This document shows, piece after piece, positions 50,905-60,289 of a DNA stretch of 64,000 nt. Position 1 is the first letter of the stretch. Every line of letters begins with the position of its first letter. The notes beneath the pieces were generated by a model that saw only the letters and a list, made by a program, of their open reading frames with translations, did not search any database and was not told where the DNA came from. Source of the DNA: Leptolyngbya sp. CCY15150 (lineage in GTDB: Bacteria; Cyanobacteriota; Cyanobacteriia; RECH01); NCBI RefSeq assembly GCF_016888135.1, contig NZ_JACSWB010000147.1, positions 1-64,000 of the forward strand, given 5' to 3'. The translations under genes and the position numbers were made by a program.

Positions 50905-53136
50905 CTAGCCTTCGCTGAGTACTTCAGTAAAGGCAAACTTGCCTGAAGCTAAGACAAATACTGTAGTGGGCAGATTAGCCGTGCGCTGCTGTAAGTTGGC
51001 ATAGTACTCTGGATAGTCAGCAACGGCATCAGGAGATGCTATGCCTAGAAAAATCAGGTCGGCTAAAGCTGATGACTCGTGAAGCACCTCGTCGAAAGAA
51101 CGACCATTGGCGACCAGGATCTCTGATAGAGCCGAAATCCGCATATCTTGCACAAGCCTGCGGATATTCTGCTGGGCAGACTTCGCTGCTGTATCATCCT
51201 GCACCATCAACTTCAGGCAAATGTCTACATTGCGCCACGCGATCGTCCTACTCAGCAGGTCAGCCAGCAGCAGCATCAACCCACCGTTAGCCTGCATCCC
51301 TCCCCACCACACATCAATGCGCTGACGGCGGCCAAACCCATCTTTATTTTCTCGCAGAATAATAACGTTGCGATTGCCCTTGTGGGTCTGGGCAATGAGA
51401 TTACAGTAGCTGGCCCGTCGTGACGGGTTTTCGCTGTCTCCAAGCACAATGGTATTGGGTACAAGGGGGCCAATGCCATAGGTTTCAATCAGTTGAACGG
51501 CACCCTCAAAGGGATCTGAGGCTGTGGTGAGGCGCACTAAGGCGCGGATGCCCCGCCGCTCTAGGTAGTCGCGGATGGTGGCTTCCATGGTCGCCTGCTG
51601 CCCCACGTCGCGGGAACCGCTGGGTAAGACACTCGATATGGTCACGAGGCCTCGATTGTGGGTAAGGGCATCGGCTAGCTCGACCAACGACCAGCGGCGA
51701 GACGGGGAGCCGGAAAGGGCGAGAATGTGGGGCCGCCAGTTCTTAGGATCATCAGTGTGATCGAGCTGCAAAATGCCCGTCCGCAGGAGCGCCATCCACA
51801 TACCCCGGCGAGCATCTCCCCAGGTGGCTTCCAGCTCCCGCCGCTGCAGCCAAAAGAAAATGCTGAGGGCGATCGCTGCCGCAACGACCGTGGCAACGGC
51901 ATTAATTAAAAACATGACCGACAAACAGCCCACCGCTCCAAGGAGCGACAGGAACCAGGGAACACGGAAGGTAGGACGATAGGAAGGGCTTTGCAGGAAG
52001 CCTTCAATGCCAGCGGAGATGTTGAGGACCAGGTAAGTTGTGAGGAAAAACATCGTGAGCACAGGGGCGATCAGGTTAAGATCGCCAATGCAAACGGCTG
52101 CTGCGGAGACAAATAACGTCACCGCTGTACCAATGCGGGGCTCATCTTGACGACCGCTACCCGTACCCAGAATTTTCAGGGCGCGCGGCAGGACGCCGTC
52201 CCGCGCTAGGGCTTGCAGGACACGGGGGGCTCCCATAATGCTGCCAATGGCGCTGGATAAGGTTGCTCCCCAGACACCTAACAAAATGGCAGGGCTCCAA
52301 AAGGAGAGCTGCTGCATGATCAACGGTTCATCGATCAGGTTGGCGGTATCGGCTCGATAGGCAAGCAGCAGCGGCAATACCATATAAATGACGTACCCTA
52401 CGCCCACGGCGGCTAGAGTGCCGCTAGGCAAGGCTTGGGTAGGATTCTTTAAGTCCCCAGACATATTAACGCCAGCCATAATGCCGGTCACTGCTGGAAA
52501 AAATACGGCAAACACAGCCCAGAAACTCTGGGTCGTTTCAGGAACGGCCCAAAGTTGCGGTTCTATGTTAGGCAGCGATGGCCCAAAGATTAGAGAGATC
52601 AACGATAGGGCGATCGCCCCCATGATGAAGTACTGCGCTCGAATGGCTAGCTCGGCGGAGGTGAGGGCCAAGATGGCAACGGCGAGGGTGGTTAGCAACG
52701 CAACCACAATCTGATTGAGCCACGGAAACACTGCTGAGAGGCTTTCAGCAAAGCCCAGGGTGTAGAGCGCCACGGAGAAGGCTTGGGCAAAGTATAGGGG
52801 GATGCCTACTGCTCCTCCTGTTTCAATGCCTAGGGAACGACTAATCATATAGTAGGCTCCACCCACGCGAACGACTCTGTCAGTGGCGATCGCACAGACG
52901 GACAGGGCGGTCAAAAACGTGATGGAGGTAGAGAGCGTCACAATAATCAGGGTGCCGAGCAGCCCTACATTGCCTACCACCCAGCCAAATCGGAGGTACA
53001 TAATTACCCCCAAAATGGTCAAAATTGAGGGGGTAAACACGCCGCCAAAGGCTCCTAGCCCTTGGGGTTCCTTCGATGAAGGATCGGGTGGCAGACTAGA
53101 GTCGGGTTTGGGAGACTGGCCAAAGGGTAGCTTCAT
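50905..53136 (-). CDS. SLC12-type cation-chloride cotransporter family permease
   Basis: A 743-residue APC-superfamily carrier. Twelve membrane helices span about residues 28-430, beginning LGAFGGVFTPSILTILGVIMYLRFGW (shown in parts: FTPSILTILGVIMYLRFGW) and GGAYYMISRSLGIETGGA. The PSxxTLGxMYLR-like motif is typical of Na-K-Cl and K-Cl cotransporters. A C-terminal cytoplasmic region of about 280 residues follows, similar to the regulatory tail of that family. Bacterial members transport chloride with cations or amino acids; the substrate is unknown here. It converges with the HNH gene. Confidence 0.82.
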   Translation of the reverse strand: MKLPFGQSPKPDSSLPPDPSSKEPQGLGAFGGVFTPSILTILGVIMYLRFGWVVGNVGLLGTLIIVTLSTSITFLTALSVCAIATDRVVRVGGAYYMISRSLGIETGGAVGIPLYFAQAFSVALYTLGFAESLSAVFPWLNQIVVALLTTLAVAILALTSAELAIRAQYFIMGAIALSLISLIFGPSLPNIEPQLWAVPETTQSFWAVFAVFFPAVTGIMAGVNMSGDLKNPTQALPSGTLAAVGVGYVIYMVLPLLLAYRADTANLIDEPLIMQQLSFWSPAILLGVWGATLSSAIGSIMGAPRVLQALARDGVLPRALKILGTGSGRQDEPRIGTAVTLFVSAAAVCIGDLNLIAPVLTMFFLTTYLVLNISAGIEGFLQSPSYRPTFRVPWFLSLLGAVGCLSVMFLINAVATVVAAAIALSIFFWLQRRELEATWGDARRGMWMALLRTGILQLDHTDDPKNWRPHILALSGSPSRRWSLVELADALTHNRGLVTISSVLPSGSRDVGQQATMEATIRDYLERRGIRALVRLTTASDPFEGAVQLIETYGIGPLVPNTIVLGDSENPSRRASYCNLIAQTHKGNRNVIILRENKDGFGRRQRIDVWWGGMQANGGLMLLLADLLSRTIAWRNVDICLKLMVQDDTAAKSAQQNIRRLVQDMRISALSEILVANGRSFDEVLHESSALADLIFLGIASPDAVADYPEYYANLQQRTANLPTTVFVLASGKFAFTEVLSEG

Positions 53137-53376
53137 GGAAAAACGTCAAGTAAGTAACAGAAACGTGGACAACATTGGCCTTAGGCACTGCTACCTAGGG
53201 TGAAGACCAATGAAGGGTGTCAGGCCCATTTAAGCGCACTCTTCCAGACATCTCCACCTAAATGGCAACGGGTGCATTGTATTGTTAAGCGATCGCCACA
53301 CGCCACATCTAGCCCCTTTGAGTGTTGGTGTTGTTGAATTGTAGGATGACTCTCCAAATGTTTGAAGGAGGTTTCA
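53137..53376. other. short gene-free region
   Basis: About 240 bp between the transporter gene start and the small ORF. It includes one GCGATCGC octamer near 53289 and no structure I recognise. Confidence 0.35.
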
Positions 53377-53502
53377 GTGCTTCCCATTCAAGGTTCATAC
53401 CCTGATTCAGCAACACGGAAAGAGCCAGTAGGAACTCACGCAAAAAAATGGGAATACTACAAACTATCAAGCCCTTGCCAAACATGTTTGAATGCCAGTT
53501 GA
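53377..53502 (+). CDS. putative 41-residue protein upstream of the HNH gene
   Basis: A short frame starts with GTG and is preceded by GAAGGAGG with 5-6 bases between, an almost ideal ribosome site. The peptide runs MLPIQGSYPDSATRKEP ... KKWEYYKLSSPCQTCLNAS, with a C-x2-C motif near the end. Its stop is 18 bp before the HNH start at 53521, so both are likely one transcript. It is not similar to anything I recall. A tiny regulator, antitoxin or a degraded gene are options. Confidence 0.5.
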   Translation: MLPIQGSYPDSATRKEPVGTHAKKWEYYKLSSPCQTCLNAS

Positions 53503-53520
53503 ATTTCAGGAGTTAAAGAC

Positions 53521-54561
53521 GTGCAACGTGCTAACAGCATTGATGAAGTGGTTTTTGAGGAAAACGATACCCAAATCTTCAATATTCCTGATACCAAAAC
53601 TAAACTGTCAACCCTACAAAACTATTTTTTCCCTCGATTGGAAATTTTGCTACGTCATACCCTTGATATTGTGGCACAAGTATATAAAGTGAATCCATAC
53701 GAAAGAATGACCTTTGTCTACTGCCCAAGTCATAGAGATAAAGCGAAGGAGAATCAAGACTTCGGAATAGTTCACATTGGAGTCGCTGCAAAACGAGGTA
53801 AGAAACCACTTGAAATTATCAAGAGAAATGGACAGCCTTTTTTCTTTCATCCAACTTATCTGACGTTCAAAGTGCTACCTAACGGAACAATTCACGCTGA
53901 GTTGCTACCGTTCCGACAAGGAGTTGATGATGCTTATGTAGAAAAGATTTCAGCCATTATTAGAAAGCATAGCAATAGGTTGCTACCTTTGTTGTCGTTA
54001 GCTCACATTTCCCATAGAACTTATAATCGTTCTTCTGAATTTTTACCTTTATATCAAGCAATATCACCTGCGGAAATTGGGAGTGACGGCATCAGGCTTG
54101 TATCACCCAAATACTACTTTCCTGTGAATTCAGATCGTGGCTTCTATGAATTAACGGTTGCGTTCACACTCCTATATGCATTAGCAGAATCATTTATTTG
54201 TATCGGCGAAGGGCAAGAGCCTAAGCTTAGGACAAGACTTCGACAGTTTAGGAGATGGTATGTCCGCATTGGCAATGATGAGAAAAACGTAGAAGAAAAG
54301 CAAGAGAGTCTGGAATTTTTAGAACTATCTGAGCTTAATAGTTATTCTTTTGTGAGAGCAGGTAAATGGTGGGCAGTACTGGCTAGAGATAAATGGAAAT
54401 GTCTTAGCTGTGGTAGATCGGCACGAGAAGACGGAGTTTCATTGGAAGTTGATCACATCATTCCTCGGTCAAAAGGTGGTTCTGATGAAATGACTAATCT
54501 ACAGACTCTTTGCAAGAAATGTAACATTGGCAAAAGCAATAAGGACAGTACGAGGTTATGA
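53521..54561 (+). CDS. HNH endonuclease with long N-terminal domain
   Basis: A 346-residue protein. Residues 292-346 form an HNH domain with zinc cysteines C294, C297, C331 and C334. The D311-H312 pair (VDHIIPRSKGG), N326 and N335 correspond to the H-N-H core. The first 290 residues, including PYERMTFVYCPSHRDKAKEN and VKTISAI-like helical parts, match no domain I know. The start is GTG 53521, with AGGAG nine bases upstream. Base composition is AT-rich against neighbours. It lies beside tRNA-Arg and behind a tiny ORF, a setting common for defence or mobile genes. The target is unknown. Confidence 0.75.
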   Translation: MQRANSIDEVVFEENDTQIFNIPDTKTKLSTLQNYFFPRLEILLRHTLDIVAQVYKVNPYERMTFVYCPSHRDKAKENQDFGIVHIGVAAKRGKKPLEIIKRNGQPFFFHPTYLTFKVLPNGTIHAELLPFRQGVDDAYVEKISAIIRKHSNRLLPLLSLAHISHRTYNRSSEFLPLYQAISPAEIGSDGIRLVSPKYYFPVNSDRGFYELTVAFTLLYALAESFICIGEGQEPKLRTRLRQFRRWYVRIGNDEKNVEEKQESLEFLELSELNSYSFVRAGKWWAVLARDKWKCLSCGRSAREDGVSLEVDHIIPRSKGGSDEMTNLQTLCKKCNIGKSNKDSTRL

Positions 54562-54613
54562 GTGCGATCGCTCCCCTGGTAAAATGCATGGGAACGCCAT
54601 CAAACATCAGAAA

Positions 54614-54687
54614 CGGGACTGGCGCGATTCGAACGCGCGACCTACCGCTTAGGAGGCGGTTGCTCTATCCTGCTGAGCTACAGCCCC
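54614..54687 (-). tRNA. tRNA-Arg (anticodon CCU)
   Basis: The minus strand folds as a complete tRNA of 74 nt. The acceptor stem GGGGCTG/CAGTCCC has one G-T pair, the D stem is GCTC/GAGC, and the anticodon stem ACCGC/GCGGT encloses the loop CTCCTAA with anticodon CCT. The T stem GCGCG/CGCGC surrounds TTCGAAT. No CCA is encoded. It reads AGG codons. Confidence 0.95.
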
Positions 54688-54736
54688 AGGGTTACCGCCC
54701 ATCATAGCAGTAACCTTGGCTGACCATGAAGGCCTC

Positions 54737-55873
<1,137 letters not shown>

Positions 55874-55980
55874 TCATGGTGCCACGGTTCATCGATGGAT
55901 GCTCTTCGCGGGCTGATGGTTTGGCTACCTGTCCCTTGCCTGTTCCTTTTCAACGGCGATCGCCGCTCCGGTCTACACTT

Positions 55981-57873
55981 ATGAGCTATTGCCTCAACCC
56001 CCTATGCCTATCGCCGCAAAATTTGGCTGAAGCGCAGTTCTGCCAAAGCTGCGGTATGCGCCTGCAGGTGAACAATCGCTATCGGGCGATTCGTCCCTTG
56101 GGGCATGGGGGATTTGGCAAAACCTACCTAGCGGTGGATGAACATATTCCATCTCGACCGCCCTGTGTGATCAAGCAATTTTTTCCGGGCAATCTATCGG
56201 GCGATCGCTTAGACAAGGCCACCCACCTGTTCCACGAAGAAGCCAACCGCCTCGATCATCTATCACCCCATCCCCAAATTCCTCACCTCCTGGCCCACTT
56301 TTCGGAAGATCGCTACCACTACCTGGTGCAGTCCTTTGTGGATGGTCAAACCCTAGAGCAAGAGGTTGCCCAGTCGGGGCCGTTCACCGAGGCGCAGATT
56401 CGGCATGTGCTGGGTGATCTTTTGCCTGTGCTGGCCTTCATCCATCAGGCCCAGGTGATCCACCGCGATATCAAGCCCGCCAATATCATTCGACGGCGAT
56501 CGGATCGTCAGTTGGTGTTGGTGGACTTTGGGGCGGCTAAGCTTACCAGCGCTGCGGCACTGCAGCAAACTGGGACGGTGATTGGCAGTGCGGGCTATGC
56601 AGCGCCGGAGCAAACCGGCGGCAAGGCGGTGTTTGCTAGCGATCTCTATAGTCTAGGCGTCACCTGCATTCATCTGTTGACCGATGTGCCTCCCTTTGAT
56701 CTCTATTCCTTCACCGAAGGGGCCTGGATCTGGCGCGACTATCTGCGCAGTCCTATTCATAGTGAGCTAGGCCTGTTGCTGGATCGTTTGCTGCAGCCGG
56801 CCATCAGTCAGCGCTATCAGTCTGCCCAAGAAGCGATCGCTGCCCTGCGCTATGTGAATACGCTGCCGGATATGGGGGAAGAAGCCGTCCTTGGCCCCAA
56901 ACTGCCGCCCCCACCGCCGCCCTCTCGACATTCCACTACCCAACTGCCTGACATCCAGCCGACAATGCCCCTGGCTTGGCGCTGTGTCTATACCTTGGAG
57001 GGTCATGCCAACTCCGTGGCCGCGATCGCCACCAGTCCCAATGGCAAGCTCTTTGCCAGCGGCAGCTTCGACCGCACCATTAAGCTATGGCATTTGGGCA
57101 CCGGTGCCTTGGTGAGCACCTTTGAAGGACATCTATCGCCGGTGCTGTCGGTGGTGTTTAGCCTAGATGGCCGCTCCTTGATTAGCGGCAGTGTAGACGA
57201 CTCCATTCGCCTATGGGACGTGGCTACGGGGCAGCAGTCGTCCACCCTCACGGATACGGCGGCCTCGGTGATGGCGCTGTCGGTGGAAATCAGTCCCGAT
57301 GGTCAAGCCTTGGTGAGCGGCAGTGATGACCATACGGTGAAAGTTTGGCATTTGCAAACCGGTCGCTTGTTGCGCAGTATTCGCCATCCCCGAGCGGTGT
57401 CAGCGGTAGACATTAGCCCCGACGGCAAGATTCTGGTGAGCGGCAGTAATGACAATATTATCTGGCTGTGGAATTTCAGTACGGGTGAACTGATGCACAA
57501 ACTCACGGATCACCAGCGGGATATTAATTCCCTGGCGATTAGCCCCGATAGCAAGATGTTGGCCAGCGGCAGCAGTGACAATACCATTAAGCTTTGGGAT
57601 TTGCGCAAAGGGCGACTGTGGCGAACGCTCACCGGGCATCTAGACTGGGTGCGGGTGGTCTGCATCAGTCCCGATGGCCGTACCTTGGCCAGCGGCGGCG
57701 ATGACTGCACCATTAAGCTTTGGGATCTAAAAACTGGGCGGCTGCGCCATACCTTAGCGGGCTACTGTCATGGTCATCAAAAGGGCGTCAATGCCCTAGC
57801 GTTTAGCCGCGATAATCGTACCTTGATCAGCGGTAGTGGCGATCGCACCATCAAAATCTGGCGCTATCAGTAG
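55981..57873 (+). CDS. Ser/Thr protein kinase with N-terminal zinc ribbon and seven WD40 repeats
   Basis: A 630-residue signalling protein. The N-terminal C4-C9-C21-C24 zinc ribbon (CLNPLC ... CQSCG) precedes a Hanks-type kinase domain. The glycine loop is GHGGFGKTY (41-49), catalytic lysine K65 (CVIKQFF), HRDIKPANI with D163, and DFGAAK (182-187). A Pro-rich linker (PPPPPPS) follows. Seven WD40 repeats (about 344-630) each have the GH...S-P-D-G...SGS.D.TIKLW pattern; repeat 3 lacks the GH. The first ATG with the zinc ribbon is 55981. Cyanobacterial zinc-ribbon kinases of this type are of unknown targets. Confidence 0.93.
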   Translation: MSYCLNPLCLSPQNLAEAQFCQSCGMRLQVNNRYRAIRPLGHGGFGKTYLAVDEHIPSRPPCVIKQFFPGNLSGDRLDKATHLFHEEANRLDHLSPHPQIPHLLAHFSEDRYHYLVQSFVDGQTLEQEVAQSGPFTEAQIRHVLGDLLPVLAFIHQAQVIHRDIKPANIIRRRSDRQLVLVDFGAAKLTSAAALQQTGTVIGSAGYAAPEQTGGKAVFASDLYSLGVTCIHLLTDVPPFDLYSFTEGAWIWRDYLRSPIHSELGLLLDRLLQPAISQRYQSAQEAIAALRYVNTLPDMGEEAVLGPKLPPPPPPSRHSTTQLPDIQPTMPLAWRCVYTLEGHANSVAAIATSPNGKLFASGSFDRTIKLWHLGTGALVSTFEGHLSPVLSVVFSLDGRSLISGSVDDSIRLWDVATGQQSSTLTDTAASVMALSVEISPDGQALVSGSDDHTVKVWHLQTGRLLRSIRHPRAVSAVDISPDGKILVSGSNDNIIWLWNFSTGELMHKLTDHQRDINSLAISPDSKMLASGSSDNTIKLWDLRKGRLWRTLTGHLDWVRVVCISPDGRTLASGGDDCTIKLWDLKTGRLRHTLAGYCHGHQKGVNALAFSRDNRTLISGSGDRTIKIWRYQ

Positions 57874-57965
57874 GCGATTTCAGCAACCGATCTGAATTCC
57901 CTAGTTTCGCGGTTGTAGTCTTGAGGAGATATCGATATTGTGAGTCCGTTGAGATCTTGCCTATC

Positions 57966-58466
57966 ATGACCATTGAAGCGTTTTACGTCCAGCTTGCAGA
58001 CTTGCGCATTCCCATTGCCGTGCTGGTGTTTGCGGCCCCCTGGATCACCTATTTACTCTGCGTGGCGATTCCAGGTAAGACAGAAGAGCCTCTGCTGCTC
58101 AGCATCAATCTAGGGTTAGCGATCGCTGGCTTTTTATTGTTGATTGGCTATTTATCCTACGCGGTCAATATAGGCGGCTGGCGGCTGGTGGTGACGACGG
58201 CGGATCTGCTGCTCTTAGTGTTGCCGCTCTACCACATGCTGGTATCCCTATGGCTGTCGCGACGGCGCTTGCCCCTGCACCTCATCCCAGCCTTTCGTAC
58301 CTTCCAGGGGTTGATCATGATGGCGGCAGCCTTTTTGTTCTTATCCTGGCTAGGAGCACGGATAAGAATTATCTTTTTCTCCTTTGTGCCATTTTCCACC
58401 TTCCTGGTTTTGCTAGCTATTGTGGTGGGCATTGGCTATGCTGGATATCGCAAAATCACCGACTAA
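57966..58466 (+). CDS. small multi-pass membrane protein of unknown function
   Basis: A 166-residue hydrophobic protein. Five membrane helices are evident (for example LRIPIAVLVFAAPWITYLLC; LGLAIAGFLLLIGYLSY; LVVTTADLLLLVLPLYHMLV), and FRTFQGLIMMAAAFLFLSWL follows a basic loop WLSRRRLPLH. No known family can be named. The start MTIEAFYVQ at 57966 is preferred. It lies 92 bp after the kinase gene and may be co-transcribed. A palindromic repeat follows its stop. Confidence 0.65.
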   Translation: MTIEAFYVQLADLRIPIAVLVFAAPWITYLLCVAIPGKTEEPLLLSINLGLAIAGFLLLIGYLSYAVNIGGWRLVVTTADLLLLVLPLYHMLVSLWLSRRRLPLHLIPAFRTFQGLIMMAAAFLFLSWLGARIRIIFFSFVPFSTFLVLLAIVVGIGYAGYRKITD

Positions 58467-58501
58467 TATCAAGTCTTCAAAATGTTGCTTCTTCTAAATG
58501 T

Positions 58502-58576
58502 CGCTACATCGTTTAAGACGCCTCCAAGTCCCTCGCTCTCTGGAAGAGGGATTTAGGGTGAAGGTAACATGTAGCG
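58502..58576. repeat. nested palindromic repeat element
   Basis: Outer arms CGCTACAT (58502-58509) and ATGTAGCG (58569-58576) enclose the inner arms AAGTCCCTC and GAGGGATTT, in 75 bp. It is the most complete copy in the window of the CCCTC/GAGGG class also found at 12564, 15009 and 17768. The terminal inverted repeats are MITE-like. Confidence 0.65.
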
Positions 58577-58622
58577 GGCTATCCAAGAATTGCTATAACT
58601 TGCAGGGTACTGAGATCAATCT

Positions 58623-59954
58623 ATGGTGACGGCGGCCTATTGCTATGGCGATCCCTATCTAGACTCGGCAGAGCAGCCCGATTGGCCCTGCCCCATTGAT
58701 CGTCTCTATCAAGACTGGGGCGATCGCCTGCAGCTTGATCAATTATTCACCGATTGCCGCGCCGGTTTAATCACGTCAATTCTGGTGCGCCGTTTGGGAG
58801 AGTTAGGGGATTCTTTATCTGAAGTGAGCGATCGCCTCGTTGTGCTAGAACAGTTGGGGATTCCCCTCACGCCCCTAGACGATGATCAGCCTCATCCGGA
58901 TAGCCTAGAGCGATCGCAGATGATCGACCTCTTTCGTCAGCTCCAGCAGCAGCAGCGTGGGCGAACGATTCAGCGGGGTCATGCCAAAAATCGGGTGAAT
59001 GCCCTGCCGCCGCCTGGAAAAGCTCCCTATGGCTACCGGCGCGGCAAGGATCGCTACGTCATTGATCGCAGCACAGCTCCCATTGTCAAAGCCTTGGTGG
59101 AACACTTTTTGCTCTACGGCACCCTGCGGGGCAGTGTCCGTCAGATTAATCAACAGTTTGGTAAGAAATTTTCGGTATCCACCGGCCGCCGCTGGCTCAC
59201 CAGTCCGATCTATCGCGGCGATTTGCAGTACCACACCGGGGATGTAATCTCCGATACCCACGCGCCGCTGATCTCCCGCGATGAAGCAGCCCAAATTGAT
59301 CGCCTCATGCGTCGCAATCGCCGTTTGCCGCCCAAAACCGCCAGCGCCCCTCGTTCTCTGGCGGGCTTGGTGACCTGTCAGACCTGTCAGTCGGGAATGA
59401 CCGTGACCCGCGTCAATCGGCGACAGAGCGCTACGGAATACCTCTATCTGCGCCCCATGGCTTGCCCGCGGCTATCGCTCAAGTGCAGCGCCATCGCCTA
59501 CGGGGAGGTGTTAGACCAGGCTATTCAGCGGATTTGTCAGGATTTACCCAAGGCGATCGCTGCCCTAGAGTTGCCGGATATCGACGGACTGCAGCAGGCG
59601 ATCGGTGGACAGATTGCCGTGAAGCAAGACATTCTACAGCGCCTACCCACCTTGGTGGAGCAGGGCATTCTTGATGACCAAACCGCTAGTCTGCGCAGCT
59701 ATACGCTCAAAACCGAACTGTCGGCCCTGCGCGATCGCCAGGCCCAACTGCCGCCTGCCAATCTGAAGGCGATCGCCCAAACCCTGTCGATTCCCCAATT
59801 TTGGCATGATCTATCGGAGTCGGAGCGGCGGGTTTATTTTCGAGAGTTCATTGACCAAATCCACCTGATTCGCTCAGAAGAGGATCCCCAATCCTGGAGC
59901 CTGGATCTCGACTTCATTTTTCAGTCGCTGTATGGCGATCGCCCTCCTTCTTAG
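58623..59954 (+). CDS. degenerate serine-recombinase family protein
   Basis: A 443-residue member of the large serine recombinase family. The N-terminal resolvase-like fold is short (LYQDWGDRLQLDQLF, then LVRRLGELGDSLSEVSDRL). The family's YxRVSxxxQ with the catalytic serine is replaced by AYCYGDPYLDSAEQ, so the nucleophile appears lost. A recombinase domain follows (about 125-200: GKAPYGYRRGKDRYVID, GRRWLTSPIYRGDLQY). A zinc ribbon (CQTCQSGMTV ... CPRLSLKC) and a C-terminal coiled-coil complete it. It is close in layout to XisF-type excisionases and to a cyanobacterial group I believe is conserved at fixed loci. A site-specific recombination role is doubtful. Confidence 0.78.
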   Translation: MVTAAYCYGDPYLDSAEQPDWPCPIDRLYQDWGDRLQLDQLFTDCRAGLITSILVRRLGELGDSLSEVSDRLVVLEQLGIPLTPLDDDQPHPDSLERSQMIDLFRQLQQQQRGRTIQRGHAKNRVNALPPPGKAPYGYRRGKDRYVIDRSTAPIVKALVEHFLLYGTLRGSVRQINQQFGKKFSVSTGRRWLTSPIYRGDLQYHTGDVISDTHAPLISRDEAAQIDRLMRRNRRLPPKTASAPRSLAGLVTCQTCQSGMTVTRVNRRQSATEYLYLRPMACPRLSLKCSAIAYGEVLDQAIQRICQDLPKAIAALELPDIDGLQQAIGGQIAVKQDILQRLPTLVEQGILDDQTASLRSYTLKTELSALRDRQAQLPPANLKAIAQTLSIPQFWHDLSESERRVYFREFIDQIHLIRSEEDPQSWSLDLDFIFQSLYGDRPPS

Positions 59955-60082
59955 TCCGGACGGCTGTGGATCGTGACGGGTTGCGCTATGGGATCGGCCA
60001 GCTCAGCCCGAGCGGTAATCACCCCGTTCTTGCCCAACTCCCCCATAATGAAAACAGAGACAAACCAGGTGGAGAAAACGGC

Positions 60083-60289
60083 ATGGATCGCTCAAAACTA
60101 GTTGCGATCGCCACGGGAGCGGTCGCTGTTTTGCTGAGTGTGGCCTATTTATTGATTGTGCAACTGCTCGATTTTCGGGGCGAGATGAAACCCGCCCCGA
60201 TTACAGAAGAGTCCACCACGCCGGTGGCGATCGTTAGGCTGCCCCTAGTCTCGAATGCGCTCCAGCAGCACCCCTTGGCTATCCTTTAG
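60083..60289 (+). CDS. small single-pass membrane protein
   Basis: The 68 residues begin MDRSKLVAIATGAVAVLL and hold one membrane helix (about 6-28), then FRGEMKPAPITEES and a short polar tail. Similar short proteins with FRGEMxPAP are found in cyanobacteria, as I recall. GTGGAG lies about 8 bases before the ATG at 60083. Its 3' end overlaps the 3' end of gghA by 45 bp on the opposite strand. That overlap makes the last 15 residues suspect as a recent read-through. Confidence 0.6.
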   Translation: MDRSKLVAIATGAVAVLLSVAYLLIVQLLDFRGEMKPAPITEESTTPVAIVRLPLVSNALQQHPLAIL

